64,000 bases of DNA from Opitutaceae bacterium (lineage in GTDB: Bacteria > Verrucomicrobiota > Verrucomicrobiia > Opitutales > Opitutaceae): contig JADJTK010000012.1 in NCBI GenBank assembly GCA_016711225.1, forward strand, positions 114,543 to 178,542. Direction: 5' to 3'. Both the position numbers and the translations under genes were made by a program. This document shows positions 27,285 to 36,227 of this stretch, one piece after another. The first letter of the stretch is position 1; each line of letters opens with the position of its first letter. The notes beneath the pieces are model-generated. The model was given only the letters and a program-made list of their open reading frames with translations, was not told the DNA's origin and ran no database searches.

Positions 27285-27826
27285 GGTGATGATTTCCGAA
27301 TTGGAACTGGTGAGCGATAAGTGTGCCGCGCTGGGGATCAAGCCCGCAGTCCGGGTTCTGCTCGTTTCTCTCAACGACCAGACCCTGCGCTTTTTCGAGT
27401 CCGGGCGCCTCAAGAAGGCCTACGTGATCTCCACGTCGAAGCGCCCTCCCTCGAATATCAAGGGGTCGTTGGGCACTCCGAGCGGTCTGCACACGATCGC
27501 GGAAAAGATCGGTGCCGGCAGCCCGCCGGGTATCGTGTTCAAGAGCCGGCGCAGCACCGGTTTTCACTTCAACGAGTACCGCGACCCGAGCGGCGCCGAA
27601 TGCCTGGTGACCAGTCGTATTCTGTGGCTGCGGGGGTTGGAGCCCGGGGGTGAACGCGGGGGGCGAGGTCGATTCGCACAGTCGCTACATCTACATCCAT
27701 GGCACCAACCGCGAGGACCGGTTGGGCCGGCCGCAGAGCGCCGGTTGCGTGGTGATGAACAACCTGGAGATCTGCGAACTCTTCGAGCAGGTGCGCACCG
27801 GCGACCAGGTCTGGATCGGGCCGTAG
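27283..27826 (+). CDS. L,D-transpeptidase (YkuD family), one frameshift
   Basis: A YkuD-type domain that forms 3-3 peptidoglycan cross-links or attaches proteins to the wall. The N-terminal part reads RVLLVSLNDQTLRFF and GSLGTPSGLHTIAEKIG. A run of five G at about 27640 breaks the frame; with four G it continues to YIYIHGTNREDRLGRPQSAG and then CVVM, the catalytic His-SxGC motif, and ends at 27826. Rejoined, it has about 180 residues. No signal peptide is seen. ATG 27283 or 27289 may be the start; both are almost back to back with asd. Confidence 0.88.
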
Positions 27827-27872
27827 GCTAGGTGGCACCGGCTCCCGCTCCATGGGCCACCCGCGTCGTTCT

Positions 27873-28074
27873 CGTTCTCCTACTCGTTCTCCTTCTCCTG
27901 CTCCTGCTCCTGCTCCTGCTCGTTCTCGTTCTCTCATATCCCCGTAGCGAAGTTCACCAGAACTTCGTCTGTGGCCCCGCCCCTGCCGTAGCGAACCGCA
28001 AGAGTTCCGCTTCCAGCGTGGTCCCCCCTTCAGCGGCCGCCCGACTCCCGGCGAAGTCCGCCAGAACTTAGTTC
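27873..28074. repeat. Repeat composite: CTCCTG/GTTCTC tract plus three palindromes (upstream copy)
   Basis: A low-complexity tract of CTCCTG and CGTTCT hexamers (27873-27935) is followed by three units of the CGTAGCGAAGTTC family (27943-27970, 27987-28013, 28049-28074; the third is weakest). The same order, tract then three palindromes, is repeated after the next gene at 29113-29297. Confidence 0.8.
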
Positions 28075-28188
28075 CCCCCGCGTCCTCGTGCCCGATGCAT
28101 CGTTCCCCCGAGTTCGAGCACACCGCCGTGAAGCTCCCCTCACTCTGCATTTGCGCCGCCCTTCGTCGCCGCCCTGCCTTGCGCCTCC

Positions 28189-29106
28189 ATGAGCACCCCC
28201 TTTGGCATCCCCGGCCTCTCCAAATACGTCTACGGCACCACCCGCCTCGGCGACTCCGCCATCCCGCTCGACGACCGGATCAAGATCGCCCGCGCCGCGA
28301 TGGACTCCGGAGTCTGGTTTCACACCAGTCGCCAATACAATGACGCTCTTGAGGTGCTCGGCCGCGCCTTCGACCAGGACCGCACCCACGTGCCGCGCCT
28401 CTTCATCAAGATCGGCCACGACAACCTCGACCAGCTCCGCGCCAGCATCCGCGAACAGATCACGCCCCTCGGCGTCGATCACGTCAACGTCGGCCAGCTC
28501 TGCCTGGGCGGCGACTACGCCCAACAATGCCGCAGCGGCGGCAGTTGCTACGACGACTTCCGCCGCCTCAAAGACGAGGGTCTCGTTCGCCACTTCGTGC
28601 TAGAGGTCTTCCCTTGGACCTCGGAGGTCCCCTACGAAGCGCTGAAGGCCGGCTACACCGGGGGCGTAGTCGACGCCTTCATCTTCTACCTCAACCCGCT
28701 CCAGCGTTTCGCCGCCAACAAGCTCTGGGATCTCATCGACGAGAAGAACACTCCGGTCATCGCCATGCGCACCGTGTGCGGCGCACCGGTGCACACCCTG
28801 CGCGACGTGCCCGGCGCCGCCTGGGTACCGTATCTTCAAACCCGCGCCGTCGAGGTGGCTCCGATCTTCGAACGCTCCGGTGTCACCGACTGGGCCGAGT
28901 TCTGTGTGCGCTTCGCCTTCAGCTTCCCGCAGGTGCGCGCCACCGTCGGCTCGACCAGCCGTCCCGCCAATCTCGAGACTCTGCTGCGTCTTACCTCCGG
29001 CGCCACCATCGAGCCGCTGCCCTCCGAGATTGTCGCCGATCTCGCCCGCCTCCAGTCCCGCTGGTCTGACGAGACCGACATCCAAGCCCAGCCCTGGACG
29101 ATGTAG
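28189..29106 (+). CDS. Aldo/keto reductase-family protein
   Basis: A 305-residue TIM-barrel oxidoreductase-like protein. The start SKYVYGTTRLGDSAIPLDDR resembles the N-terminal strand of aldo/keto reductases, followed by AARAAMDSG-like helix one and FHTSRQYN where the family has its Asp-Tyr region (D..xxxYG). The C-terminal nucleotide part includes VRFAFSFPQVRATVGSTSRP, matching the usual cofactor-binding segment. Active-site residues deviate: the Tyr lies in RQYND rather than a typical AxxYG, so the activity is uncertain. The gene is bracketed on both sides by matching repeat composites. Confidence 0.75.
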   Translation: MSTPFGIPGLSKYVYGTTRLGDSAIPLDDRIKIARAAMDSGVWFHTSRQYNDALEVLGRAFDQDRTHVPRLFIKIGHDNLDQLRASIREQITPLGVDHVNVGQLCLGGDYAQQCRSGGSCYDDFRRLKDEGLVRHFVLEVFPWTSEVPYEALKAGYTGGVVDAFIFYLNPLQRFAANKLWDLIDEKNTPVIAMRTVCGAPVHTLRDVPGAAWVPYLQTRAVEVAPIFERSGVTDWAEFCVRFAFSFPQVRATVGSTSRPANLETLLRLTSGATIEPLPSEIVADLARLQSRWSDETDIQAQPWTM

Positions 29107-29112
29107 TGAGTC

Positions 29113-29297
29113 GTTCCTGCTCATCCTCCTGCTCATTCTCGTCCTCGTTCTCTTCGATCTGCTGCATTTCCTCCCCTAGCCCGTTTCCTTCGTAGCGAAG
29201 CTCGCAAGAGCTTCGTCGGCTCTCGTCCCGTAGCGCAGTTCGCAAGAACTTCGTTCCTTCCGCCCTTCCCCGTAGCGGAGCTCGCAAGAGCTTCGTA
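29113..29297. repeat. Repeat composite: CTCCTG/GTTCTC tract plus three palindromes (downstream copy)
   Basis: A tract of CTCCTG and CTCGTTCT hexamers (29113-29155) is followed by three palindromes CGTAGCGAAGCTCGCAAGAG.. at 29191-29218, 29229-29254 and 29271-29297. It mirrors the composite at 27873-28074 in order and orientation. Confidence 0.82.
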
Positions 29298-29358
29298 TTC
29301 TATGGTTGGAGCATGCTAACACGCGATTCCTCAGCACCGGTCGCGCGCCTGCACTCTC

Positions 29359-30051
29359 CTACGGCAGACTCGTTGGCCACACACCGACGACGTCCTGCGG
29401 CCGGTTCCAATTGATCAACTGGCCCTCCTCTTCCGTCGCCACCGGCCACGTCCGCAACAACCCGGCCGCCGCGCCCTCTTCCACCAGCGAGTGCATGGCC
29501 CGCCGGCCCGCCACGAGCGCCGCGCGCACCAGCGGCGCCAACTCACGCGGATACACCGCCGCCACCGCTTCCCACCCGCGCATCGTGCGAGGTACCACGC
29601 CCACCCCGGGCGCCCGCGCCGCCAGCAACCGCCGCAGAAAGGCCTCGGTGAGCGCCGGCATGTCGACCGCCAGCACGAGCACATGCGGCGCATCCACGAT
29701 CTCGAGCACGGCCGCCAAGCCGCCTAGCGGGCCCTGCCCCGGCTGCGCATCGCTCACGCCCCGAGCTCGCCACCCCGCCATTTCGGTGTCGGTTCGGCCC
29801 GCCACCCACACCTCGCGCGGCCCCAACGTCCACGCGAGCGCCACCTGGCGCTCCAGCAGCGTCCGCCCCTCCACGACCAGCAGCGCCTTGTCGCAGCCCA
29901 TCCGGGTCGAACGGCCGCCGGCCAGAATCGCCACATCGAACGTTGTGCTCGCAGCGTCCGACCCAGGGCCGGACCGCAGGTTGGGGCCCGCTCGGCTGCC
30001 GGAATCGATTTCACCCGACACGCAGCACACCCTCCCCACGCCGCAGAACAC
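29359..30051 (-). CDS. mobA: Molybdenum cofactor guanylyltransferase MobA
   Basis: Transfers GMP from GTP to Mo-molybdopterin. The nucleotide-binding motif LAGGRSTRMGCDKALL is present, followed by QGPLGGLAAVLE and the metal-binding VLAVDMPAL. About 230 residues from ATG 30051; the first 35 have no family match, so a later start is possible, and the gene would then not overlap the MOSC gene by 41 bases. It is a minus-strand pair with the MOSC gene, facing away from the moa operon. Confidence 0.9.
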   Translation of the reverse strand: MFCGVGRVCCVSGEIDSGSRAGPNLRSGPGSDAASTTFDVAILAGGRSTRMGCDKALLVVEGRTLLERQVALAWTLGPREVWVAGRTDTEMAGWRARGVSDAQPGQGPLGGLAAVLEIVDAPHVLVLAVDMPALTEAFLRRLLAARAPGVGVVPRTMRGWEAVAAVYPRELAPLVRAALVAGRRAMHSLVEEGAAAGLLRTWPVATEEEGQLINWNRPQDVVGVWPTSLP

Positions 30052-30529
30052 CGTCGCTCAGGATCCTGGCACGCAGACCGCCGCGCCCCCGCAACCACTC
30101 GCATGCCCCCGGTGCCACAGCCTGATCCATCCATTCGCAGGGCCGGCACTCCTCGGATCCGCAAAAACGCACCCCCTGCAGCTCGAACTCCCGCCCCACC
30201 AGCGTCAGCAAATCCACCCCACGGGTAAACACATTGCGGCGCACCGCCATCGGCCGCCCGCCGGCGCAGCCCAACGCGGCGACCAACTCCTCGTAGGCTT
30301 CCACCGCGAAGAACGTGATCTGCCCCTTGTAGTCCGGTTTGTAGTCGAAGAAACGATCGCCGCGCAGCCCCTGGCCGGCCACGCATTCGACTTGCTCCAC
30401 CTCGACCAGCGGCGCTTCGCCCGCCGGTTGTCCCGTATGGCCGAAATAGTTGTGCCCGGGCGAGATCACGAGATGAAGAATCTCGATCGGGCTCTCCCGC
30501 GGCAATCCGGCTGTATCGACGTTCGTCAT
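30011..30529 (-). CDS. MOSC domain protein
   Basis: 172 residues from ATG 30529. MOSC motifs seen are VECVAGQGLRGDRFFDY, RRNVFTRGVDLLTLVG and the cysteine-bearing CGSEECRPCEWM, where the conserved Cys is thought to bind sulfur or the cofactor. MOSC proteins handle sulfurated molybdenum cofactor. The gene is divergent from moaD (165-base gap), which places it in the Moco locus. Confidence 0.88.
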   Translation of the reverse strand: MTNVDTAGLPRESPIEILHLVISPGHNYFGHTGQPAGEAPLVEVEQVECVAGQGLRGDRFFDYKPDYKGQITFFAVEAYEELVAALGCAGGRPMAVRRNVFTRGVDLLTLVGREFELQGVRFCGSEECRPCEWMDQAVAPGACEWLRGRGGLRARILSDGVLRRGEGVLRVG

Positions 30530-30693
30530 GGCGGTGGTGGCTCGGCTCACCGTGCGCGCCTGCACCGCCGATGCAATCCCGCACCGCGCCCACCTCTCCC
30601 CCGCCTTGACCCAGATCACGTCCGCCACCGGCGAAGGTTGACCCACCACCCTCAACCGCCGAACCTCCGCGCCGCCCGCCGAGCCTCCGCCCC

Positions 30694-30930
30694 ATGCGCA
30701 TCCTTTTCTTCGCCCACCTCAAGGACATCACTGGCTGCGCCCAGACGGACCTGGCTGCGGACAACATCGACACCCCCGAACTCTGGCGCCGGCTGATTGC
30801 CACCTATCCCGGGCTCGCCCCCCAGCAGTCCCAGGTCCGGCTCGCGCGCAACTGCGATTTTGCCACCGCCGACACCCACTTCTACTCCGGGGACGAAGTG
30901 GCCCTCATCCCCCCGGTCTCCGGTGGCTGA
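30694..30930 (+). CDS. moaD: Molybdopterin synthase small subunit MoaD
   Basis: A 78-residue ubiquitin-like sulfur carrier ending in the required Gly-Gly (PPVSGG), which is thiocarboxylated and donates sulfur to precursor Z. First gene of a tightly packed plus-strand Moco operon; moaE starts 3 bases after its stop. Confidence 0.93.
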   Translation: MRILFFAHLKDITGCAQTDLAADNIDTPELWRRLIATYPGLAPQQSQVRLARNCDFATADTHFYSGDEVALIPPVSGG

Positions 30931-30932
30931 CC

Positions 30933-31352
30933 ATGGACATCCGCGTCGAACTCACGCCGCACCCAATTCCCCTCGCGCGCCCGCTGCCGAAGGAGCTCAC
31001 CGGCACGGCCGGCGCCATCGCCGAATTCCAGGGCATCGTCCGGGCGCAGGAGGCCGGCCGCGAAATCGGAGCGCTTGAATACGAGGCCTACTCCGCCATG
31101 GCCGAGCCCATGATACGCCGGATCTGCCAGGAACTCGCGGCCGGTGGCGATTGCCAGTTCGTATCCGTGACCCACCGCATCGGGGTCGTGTCGGTCGGCG
31201 AGGCCGCCATCCATGTCGTCGTCGCCTCCCGCCACCGCGCCGCCGCCTTCGCCCTGCTGACCGGTTTCATGGACCGTCTCAAGCAGGACGTGCCCATCTG
31301 GAAAGCGCGTGCCCTCGACACCGCCGGCCGCCCCATCGCCCCCGCGCCATGA
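30933..31352 (+). CDS. moaE: Molybdopterin synthase catalytic subunit MoaE
   Basis: A 139-residue partner of MoaD that inserts two dithiolene sulfurs. Conserved parts: GAIAEFQGIVR, ALEYEAYSAMAE, HRIGVVSVGEAAIHVVVASRHR and the catalytic Lys in VPIWKARAL. The stop overlaps the moeA start as ATGA. Confidence 0.95.
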   Translation: MDIRVELTPHPIPLARPLPKELTGTAGAIAEFQGIVRAQEAGREIGALEYEAYSAMAEPMIRRICQELAAGGDCQFVSVTHRIGVVSVGEAAIHVVVASRHRAAAFALLTGFMDRLKQDVPIWKARALDTAGRPIAPAP

Positions 31353-32570
31353 GCTCCGCCCCTCCGTTGCCCGCCGCCACGATCGACGAGGTGCTGACTC
31401 TGGTACGCTCCGCCTGCGCCCCGCTCGACCCCGAGCGCGTGCCGCTCGCCGCCGCCCTCGGGCGCGTGCTGCGTGAGACCGTCACTACCCCCGAAGACCA
31501 ACCGCCCTTCACCCGCTCGGCCGTCGACGGCTACGCCGTACGCCTCGACGACGCATCGACCGAGTTCCGCATCGTGGACACTCTGCGCGCCGGCGACTGG
31601 CGCCCGCGCACGCTCAAACCCGGCGAAGCTGTGCGCCTCGCCACCGGCGCCGCGCTTCCGGGCGACTCGCTGCAGGTCGTGATGAGAGAGGACGCCGCCC
31701 TCGGTGACGGCACCGTGCGGCCGCTCCGGCGCGACCGCGAAACCCACATCCGCGAACGCGGCGAAGACGCCCAGGCCGGACAAGCCCTCGTCTCCGCCCC
31801 GGCCCGACTTTCCGCCGGTTCGCTCGCGCTTTTGGCCAGCGTCGGCGCCGCCGCTCCGCTCGTCACCCGCCTCCCCCGTGTGTTGCATCTGGCCACCGGC
31901 AACGAGATCGTGCCGCCCGACCACGAGCGCCCGCCCCTGGCCAGATCCGCGACTCCAACTCCACCCTCGTCCGCGCCTTTCTGGCCACAAACGGCATCGC
32001 CCCTGCCCAACACCGAGTGCCGGAGAGCTACGACGCGGCTCTGGCGCTCCTGCACGCCCCCGCCAGCGGCGCCGCGGCCGCCGATCTGTTGCTCATCTCG
32101 GGCGGGGCGAGCGTGGGCGAACACGATTTCACCTGCCGCCTGCTCACCGACCTGGGCTACAAGATCCTCCTGCGCAAGACGGCCGCCCGCCCGGGCAAGC
32201 CCTTGATCTTCGCCCGCCGTGGGCCCGCGCTCGCCTTCGGCCTGCCGGGCAACCCGCTCGCTCACTTCGTCTGTCTCCACCTTTTTGTGCAAGCCGCGCT
32301 CGACACACTGGCCGGACTCCCCGCCACCGCTCCCTTCCAGCCCGGCCTGCTCGCGACCGACCTCACAGCCGACGGCAACGCCCGCGAGACCCTCTGGCCC
32401 GCCCACTGGCAACTGGTGAACGGCGCCGCCACGCTCACCCCGCTACGCTGGATTAGCTCCGGTGATCTCAGCTCCCTGGCCACGGCCAATGCCTTCATTC
32501 GCGTTGCCGCCGGCGCCGGCCGTCTTGCCCGCGGCGCCTCGATCGAGTTTGCTCCCACCCTGCCGCAGCC

Positions 32571-32574
<4 letters not shown>
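31349..32574 (+). CDS. moeA: Molybdopterin molybdenumtransferase MoeA (one frameshift)
   Basis: Inserts molybdenum into adenylylated molybdopterin. The first frame holds the N-terminal domains (PFTRSAVDGYAVR, VRLATGAALPGDSLQVVMRED) up to LHLATGNEIVPPD. Near 31935 one base is gained or lost. The second frame continues with VPESYDAALALLHA, LLLISGGASVGEHDF, RKTAARPGKPLIFAR and GLPGNPLAHFVCLHLF. Rejoined, it has about 408 residues, normal for MoeA. Both ends overlap neighbours by ATGA, so the operon reading is intact and a sequence error is likely. Confidence 0.9.
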
Positions 32575-33043
<469 letters not shown>

Positions 33044-33047
<4 letters not shown>

Positions 33048-33544
33048 AGATCGGCCGACTCACCGTCAGCGACCGCGCTTCGGCGGGCATCTACACCGAT
33101 CTCAGCGGCCCCGAGATCGAGCGCCTGCTGCGCGCTACGCTCGGCCCCGACCTGGAATTTCTCGCCGCCCTCGTGCCCGACGAGGTTGACCGCATCGCCG
33201 ACCAACTGCGTGCCTTCACCGACCGCGACGCGTGCGATCTGGTCGTCACCACCGGCGGCACCGGGATTTCCGCCCGCGACGTCACCCCCGAAGCCACGCG
33301 CGCCGTACTCGAAAAGGAGTTGCCCGGCTTCGGCGAGATCATGCGCATGCAGTCGTTCGCGAAGGTCCGCACCGCCATCCTCTCCCGGGCCACCGCCGGC
33401 ACCCGCGGCCACACCCTCATCGTCAACCTACCTGGCAAGCCCTCGGCCGTGGCCGAGTGTCTCGAGATCCTCGGTCCCGCGCTGCGCGAGGGTCTCGCCC
33501 ATCTGCGCGGCGCCGACCCGCATGCGCCGCCGCCTGCCCGCTGA
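33044..33544 (+). CDS. mog: Molybdopterin adenylyltransferase Mog/MoaB-like
   Basis: 166 residues; adenylylates molybdopterin before metal insertion. Signatures: LTVSDRASAGIYTDLSGP, DLVVTTGGTGISARDVTPEA and VNLPGKPSAVAECLE. The TTGGTG loop and following Asp bind the cofactor. It starts inside the moaC stop (ATGA), and moaA follows 4 bases after its stop. Confidence 0.93.
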
Positions 33545-33548
33545 CGTC

Positions 33549-34523
33549 ATGGATCCTTTCGGCCGCATCGTCGATTACCTGCGCATCTCGATCACCGACC
33601 GGTGCAACGAGCGCTGCCTCTATTGTATGCCCGAGGGCTACAAGGGCTGGGAGTCCAAGCCCGACCACCTCAGCGCCGAGGAGATTGTCCGCGTCGTGCG
33701 CGTGGCCGCCGGGCTGGGCTTCCGCAAGTTCCGGCTCACCGGCGGCGAGCCGCTCGTGCGTCGCGACGTCGTGGACATAACCCGCGCGATGGCCGCCATC
33801 CCCGGGGTGGAATGCATCGGCCTCTCGACCAACGGCACCCGACTCGGCCCGCTCGCCGCCGCCCTGCACGACGCCGGCCTGCGCACCGCCAACGTCAGTC
33901 TCGATGCACTGGACCCCGTGATCTACCGTCGCGTGACCGGCGGTGATCTCGCGCAGGTACTCGCCGGTATCCGGTCCGCCGTTGCCGCCGGCTTCGAACG
34001 GGTGAAGCTCAACTGCGTGCTCATGCGCGGGGTCAACGAGTCCCAACTCTGGCCGCTCGCCCAGTTTGCCGCCGAACACGGCCTGCCGTTGCGACTCATC
34101 GAGCTCATGCCGTTGACCAGCACCGAGGTGCTCACCGAGCAGAACTTCCTCTCCGTCGCCGACGCCATGGCGCTGCTCGCCCAGCACGACGAGCTGATCC
34201 CGCAACCCGACCGCCGCCTCGGCTGGGGCCCCGCGAAGTATTACCAACTGCGGCACACCGGGGGACTCGTCGGCTTCATCGGCGCGATGACGACCCAGCA
34301 CTTTTGCGAGACGTGCAACAAGATGCGCCTCACCGCCGATGGAAAGATCCGGCCCTGCCTCGGCGACCACGGCGAGTTCGATTTGCGCGAGACCCTCCGC
34401 CACGCCCCGACCGACGCCGCGCTGCGCGAAGTCCTTGAGGCCGCACTGCTCGCGAAGCCGAAGGAACACCAGTTCAACGGCCAGTACCGTCCCTGCCGCC
34501 CGATGACCGCCATCGGCGGGTAA
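33549..34523 (+). CDS. moaA: GTP 3',8-cyclase MoaA
   Basis: A 324-residue radical SAM enzyme for the first Moco step. The N-terminal cluster motif is DRCNERCLYCMPEG, followed by the SAM motif RLTGGEPLVRRD. The C-terminal cluster has CETCNKMRLTADGKIRPCL. The protein ends in Gly-Gly, which the reaction needs. It is the last gene of moaD-moaE-moeA-moaC-mog-moaA. The frame runs upstream to 33186 only as a shadow of mog. Confidence 0.96.
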   Translation: MDPFGRIVDYLRISITDRCNERCLYCMPEGYKGWESKPDHLSAEEIVRVVRVAAGLGFRKFRLTGGEPLVRRDVVDITRAMAAIPGVECIGLSTNGTRLGPLAAALHDAGLRTANVSLDALDPVIYRRVTGGDLAQVLAGIRSAVAAGFERVKLNCVLMRGVNESQLWPLAQFAAEHGLPLRLIELMPLTSTEVLTEQNFLSVADAMALLAQHDELIPQPDRRLGWGPAKYYQLRHTGGLVGFIGAMTTQHFCETCNKMRLTADGKIRPCLGDHGEFDLRETLRHAPTDAALREVLEAALLAKPKEHQFNGQYRPCRPMTAIGG

Positions 34524-34911
34524 ATGGTTCAGGCAGGATTGGTGGCCGACACCTTGTAGCTGGACGACGAGGTCGTTCAGCACAGCCCGATCCTGGGAAC
34601 GCCGGGCGCCCTGCGGCCCGTCCCTCCCAGAGGCAACAGGCCTCGTTCACACCGGCACCAGCCTTCTCGGGTGCTGCGGCGTCGCACCCCACGCTTGACA
34701 TACTGCATTACTGCCATAATACACCAACCCACACAGCCACAGTGCACCGCTCACTGCCCCTCGCAGGCTGACCCAACGTCACGGATAACCAATTACTGGC
34801 CACTAACTGCCGCCCTCAGCCTCCTTCGTTAGGCCGCCGCTTCCCGCCCTCCACTCTTCCGCCTTCTGCATTCTGCCTCCGTTCTGCCTTAGGCCGCCGC
34901 CATGCCCCCCC
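34524..34911. other. Non-coding stretch with promoter and repeat before the GntR remnant
   Basis: No gene is seen. The stretch is less GC-rich than its surroundings from 34693 to 34800, where a promoter with an inverted repeat lies. The last part (34858-34894) is a TTCTGCATTCTGCC-type repeat that abuts the truncated gntR. Confidence 0.6.
34695..34723 (+). promoter_or_regulatory. Promoter with overlapping GntR-type operator
   Basis: TTGACA (34695-34700) and TAATAC (34717-34722) are 16 bases apart. An inverted repeat TGCATTA-ctgcca-TAATACA (34704-34723, one mismatch in the arms) covers the spacer and the -10 box. This layout suits self-repression by the YtrA-like GntR protein of which only the end remains downstream. 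Confidence 0.6.
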
Positions 34912-35154
34912 TCCTCTCCATCGATCACCACAACGGCCATCAGCAAGGCGTACGGACTGCTCGAACACGACAGCGTACTCGAACGCCGTCGCGGCCAAAC
35001 CCTCATCGTGCGCGAGCGCCCCGCCGCCGCGCAGCAGACCGCCAAGCTCGACCCGCTGCGCCAGCACCTCACCGCCGCCGCCCATCTCGCCAAACAGCTC
35101 GATGTCTCGCCCGCCCAAGCCGTGAAGCTCTTCCGCGAACTTCTCGACACCTGA
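34912..35154 (+). pseudogene. Truncated YtrA-like GntR regulator
   Basis: The visible frame begins without a start codon at SITTTAISKAYGLLEHDSVL, which is the recognition helix and wing of a short GntR (YtrA) regulator, then ERRRGQTLIVRERP and the helical tail ending VKLFRELLDT at 35154. The first ~50 residues, including most of the winged helix, are missing; the space is filled by the TTCTGCATTC repeat. Such regulators normally precede and control an ABC transporter, which is exactly what follows. Loss of the DNA-binding half should leave the transporter unrepressed, unless the break is an assembly artefact. Confidence 0.65.
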
Positions 35155-35235
35155 CGCGGAGGAGAAACCCCAAACGCCATTCCCAGAACGCCAAAGGCGT
35201 CACCAGCAGACGCGCACATCCCAGCGCACCCTCCC

Positions 35236-35272
35236 TCCGACTTCTGCATTCTACATTCACCACTCTGCCTTC
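35236..35272. repeat. TTCTGCATTC-type A/T-rich repeat before the ABC ATPase
   Basis: CTTCTGCATTCTACATTC and a CACTCTGCCTTCC part lie 8 to 40 bases ahead of the ATG at 35279. The same wording occurs at 34858-34894 and 40722-40855. Confidence 0.6.
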
Positions 35273-35309
35273 CATCCCATGACCGACTCCGCTTCCTCCG
35301 ACACCGCCG

Positions 35310-36209
35310 TTGCCCCGCCTTGCCCTGCGGGCCGTCACCCAGCGCTTCGGCAAACAGACCGCCCTGCGCGACGTCACCCTCGACATCCCCGCTGGACGCA
35401 TTGTGGGCCTGCTCGGCCGTAACGGAGCCGGCAAGACAACCCTCCTGCACATCGCCGCCGGCCTGCTCCTGCCCACCGGGGGTTCCTGCACCACCCTCGG
35501 CGCGCCTTCCAAGAAGCTCGACACCCCCCAGCTCACCTGCCTCGGCCTCGTGCAACAGGAGGGCCGTTACCTCGAATGGATGACCGTGCGCCAGCATCTC
35601 GATTTCAACGCCTCCTTCTATCCCCGCTGGGATCGCGCGCTCGAGAAGCGCCTACTCGAGGCGCTTGAGCTCGATCCCAAGCGCAAGATCGTCCAGCTCA
35701 GTGTCGGCGACCGCCAGAAGGTCGGCATCCTCCTCGGCGTCTGCCACCGCCCCGCCCTGCTCCTGCTGGACGAGCCGATCAGCTCGCTCGATCCCATCGT
35801 GCGCAAGCGCATGCTCGACTTCCTGCTCGAGCTCCTGCGCGACGATGGCACCACCGTCGTGATCTCCTCCCATATCCTCAATGACGTCGAGAAGATCGTC
35901 GACTGGATCGTCGCCCTGGATGCGGGCGCCCTGGTCGAGGATTCCGCCTTTGACTCGCTCCAGGAGAGCTTCGCGGAGTGGACCCTCACCTCCACCAACG
36001 GCGCCCTGCCCGTCGCCTTTGCCGAGCCCTTCATTCTCAGCCGCCAGGGCAACGAGCGCCAAGCCGTGCTGCGCGTCCGTACCTCCGATACAGAGGCCGC
36101 CGCCCGTTTCGCCGCCACCCATCACGTCGAGCTCCACGCCCGCCCGCTCAACCTCGACGAGATGTTCCCGCTCCTCACCAGCCAGCGCAGCCGGGACCGC
36201 GCCTCCTGA
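35310..36209 (+). CDS. ABC transporter ATP-binding protein (YtrB-like)
   Basis: A 299-residue ATPase for the two following permeases. Walker A GLLGRNGAGKTTLL, Q-loop GLVQQEGRYLEW, a signature that reads LSVGDRQKVGIL rather than LSGGQ, Walker B LLLLDEPISSLDP and the His switch VVISSHIL. The frame opens at TTG 35310. A more natural ATG at 35279 (MTDSASSDTA) is in another frame, so one indel between 35279 and 35310 is likely. It follows the gntR remnant, the usual YtrA-YtrB order. Confidence 0.9.
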   Translation: MPRLALRAVTQRFGKQTALRDVTLDIPAGRIVGLLGRNGAGKTTLLHIAAGLLLPTGGSCTTLGAPSKKLDTPQLTCLGLVQQEGRYLEWMTVRQHLDFNASFYPRWDRALEKRLLEALELDPKRKIVQLSVGDRQKVGILLGVCHRPALLLLDEPISSLDPIVRKRMLDFLLELLRDDGTTVVISSHILNDVEKIVDWIVALDAGALVEDSAFDSLQESFAEWTLTSTNGALPVAFAEPFILSRQGNERQAVLRVRTSDTEAAARFAATHHVELHARPLNLDEMFPLLTSQRSRDRAS

Positions 36210-36227
36210 GAGAGTCTCGCCCCCCCC

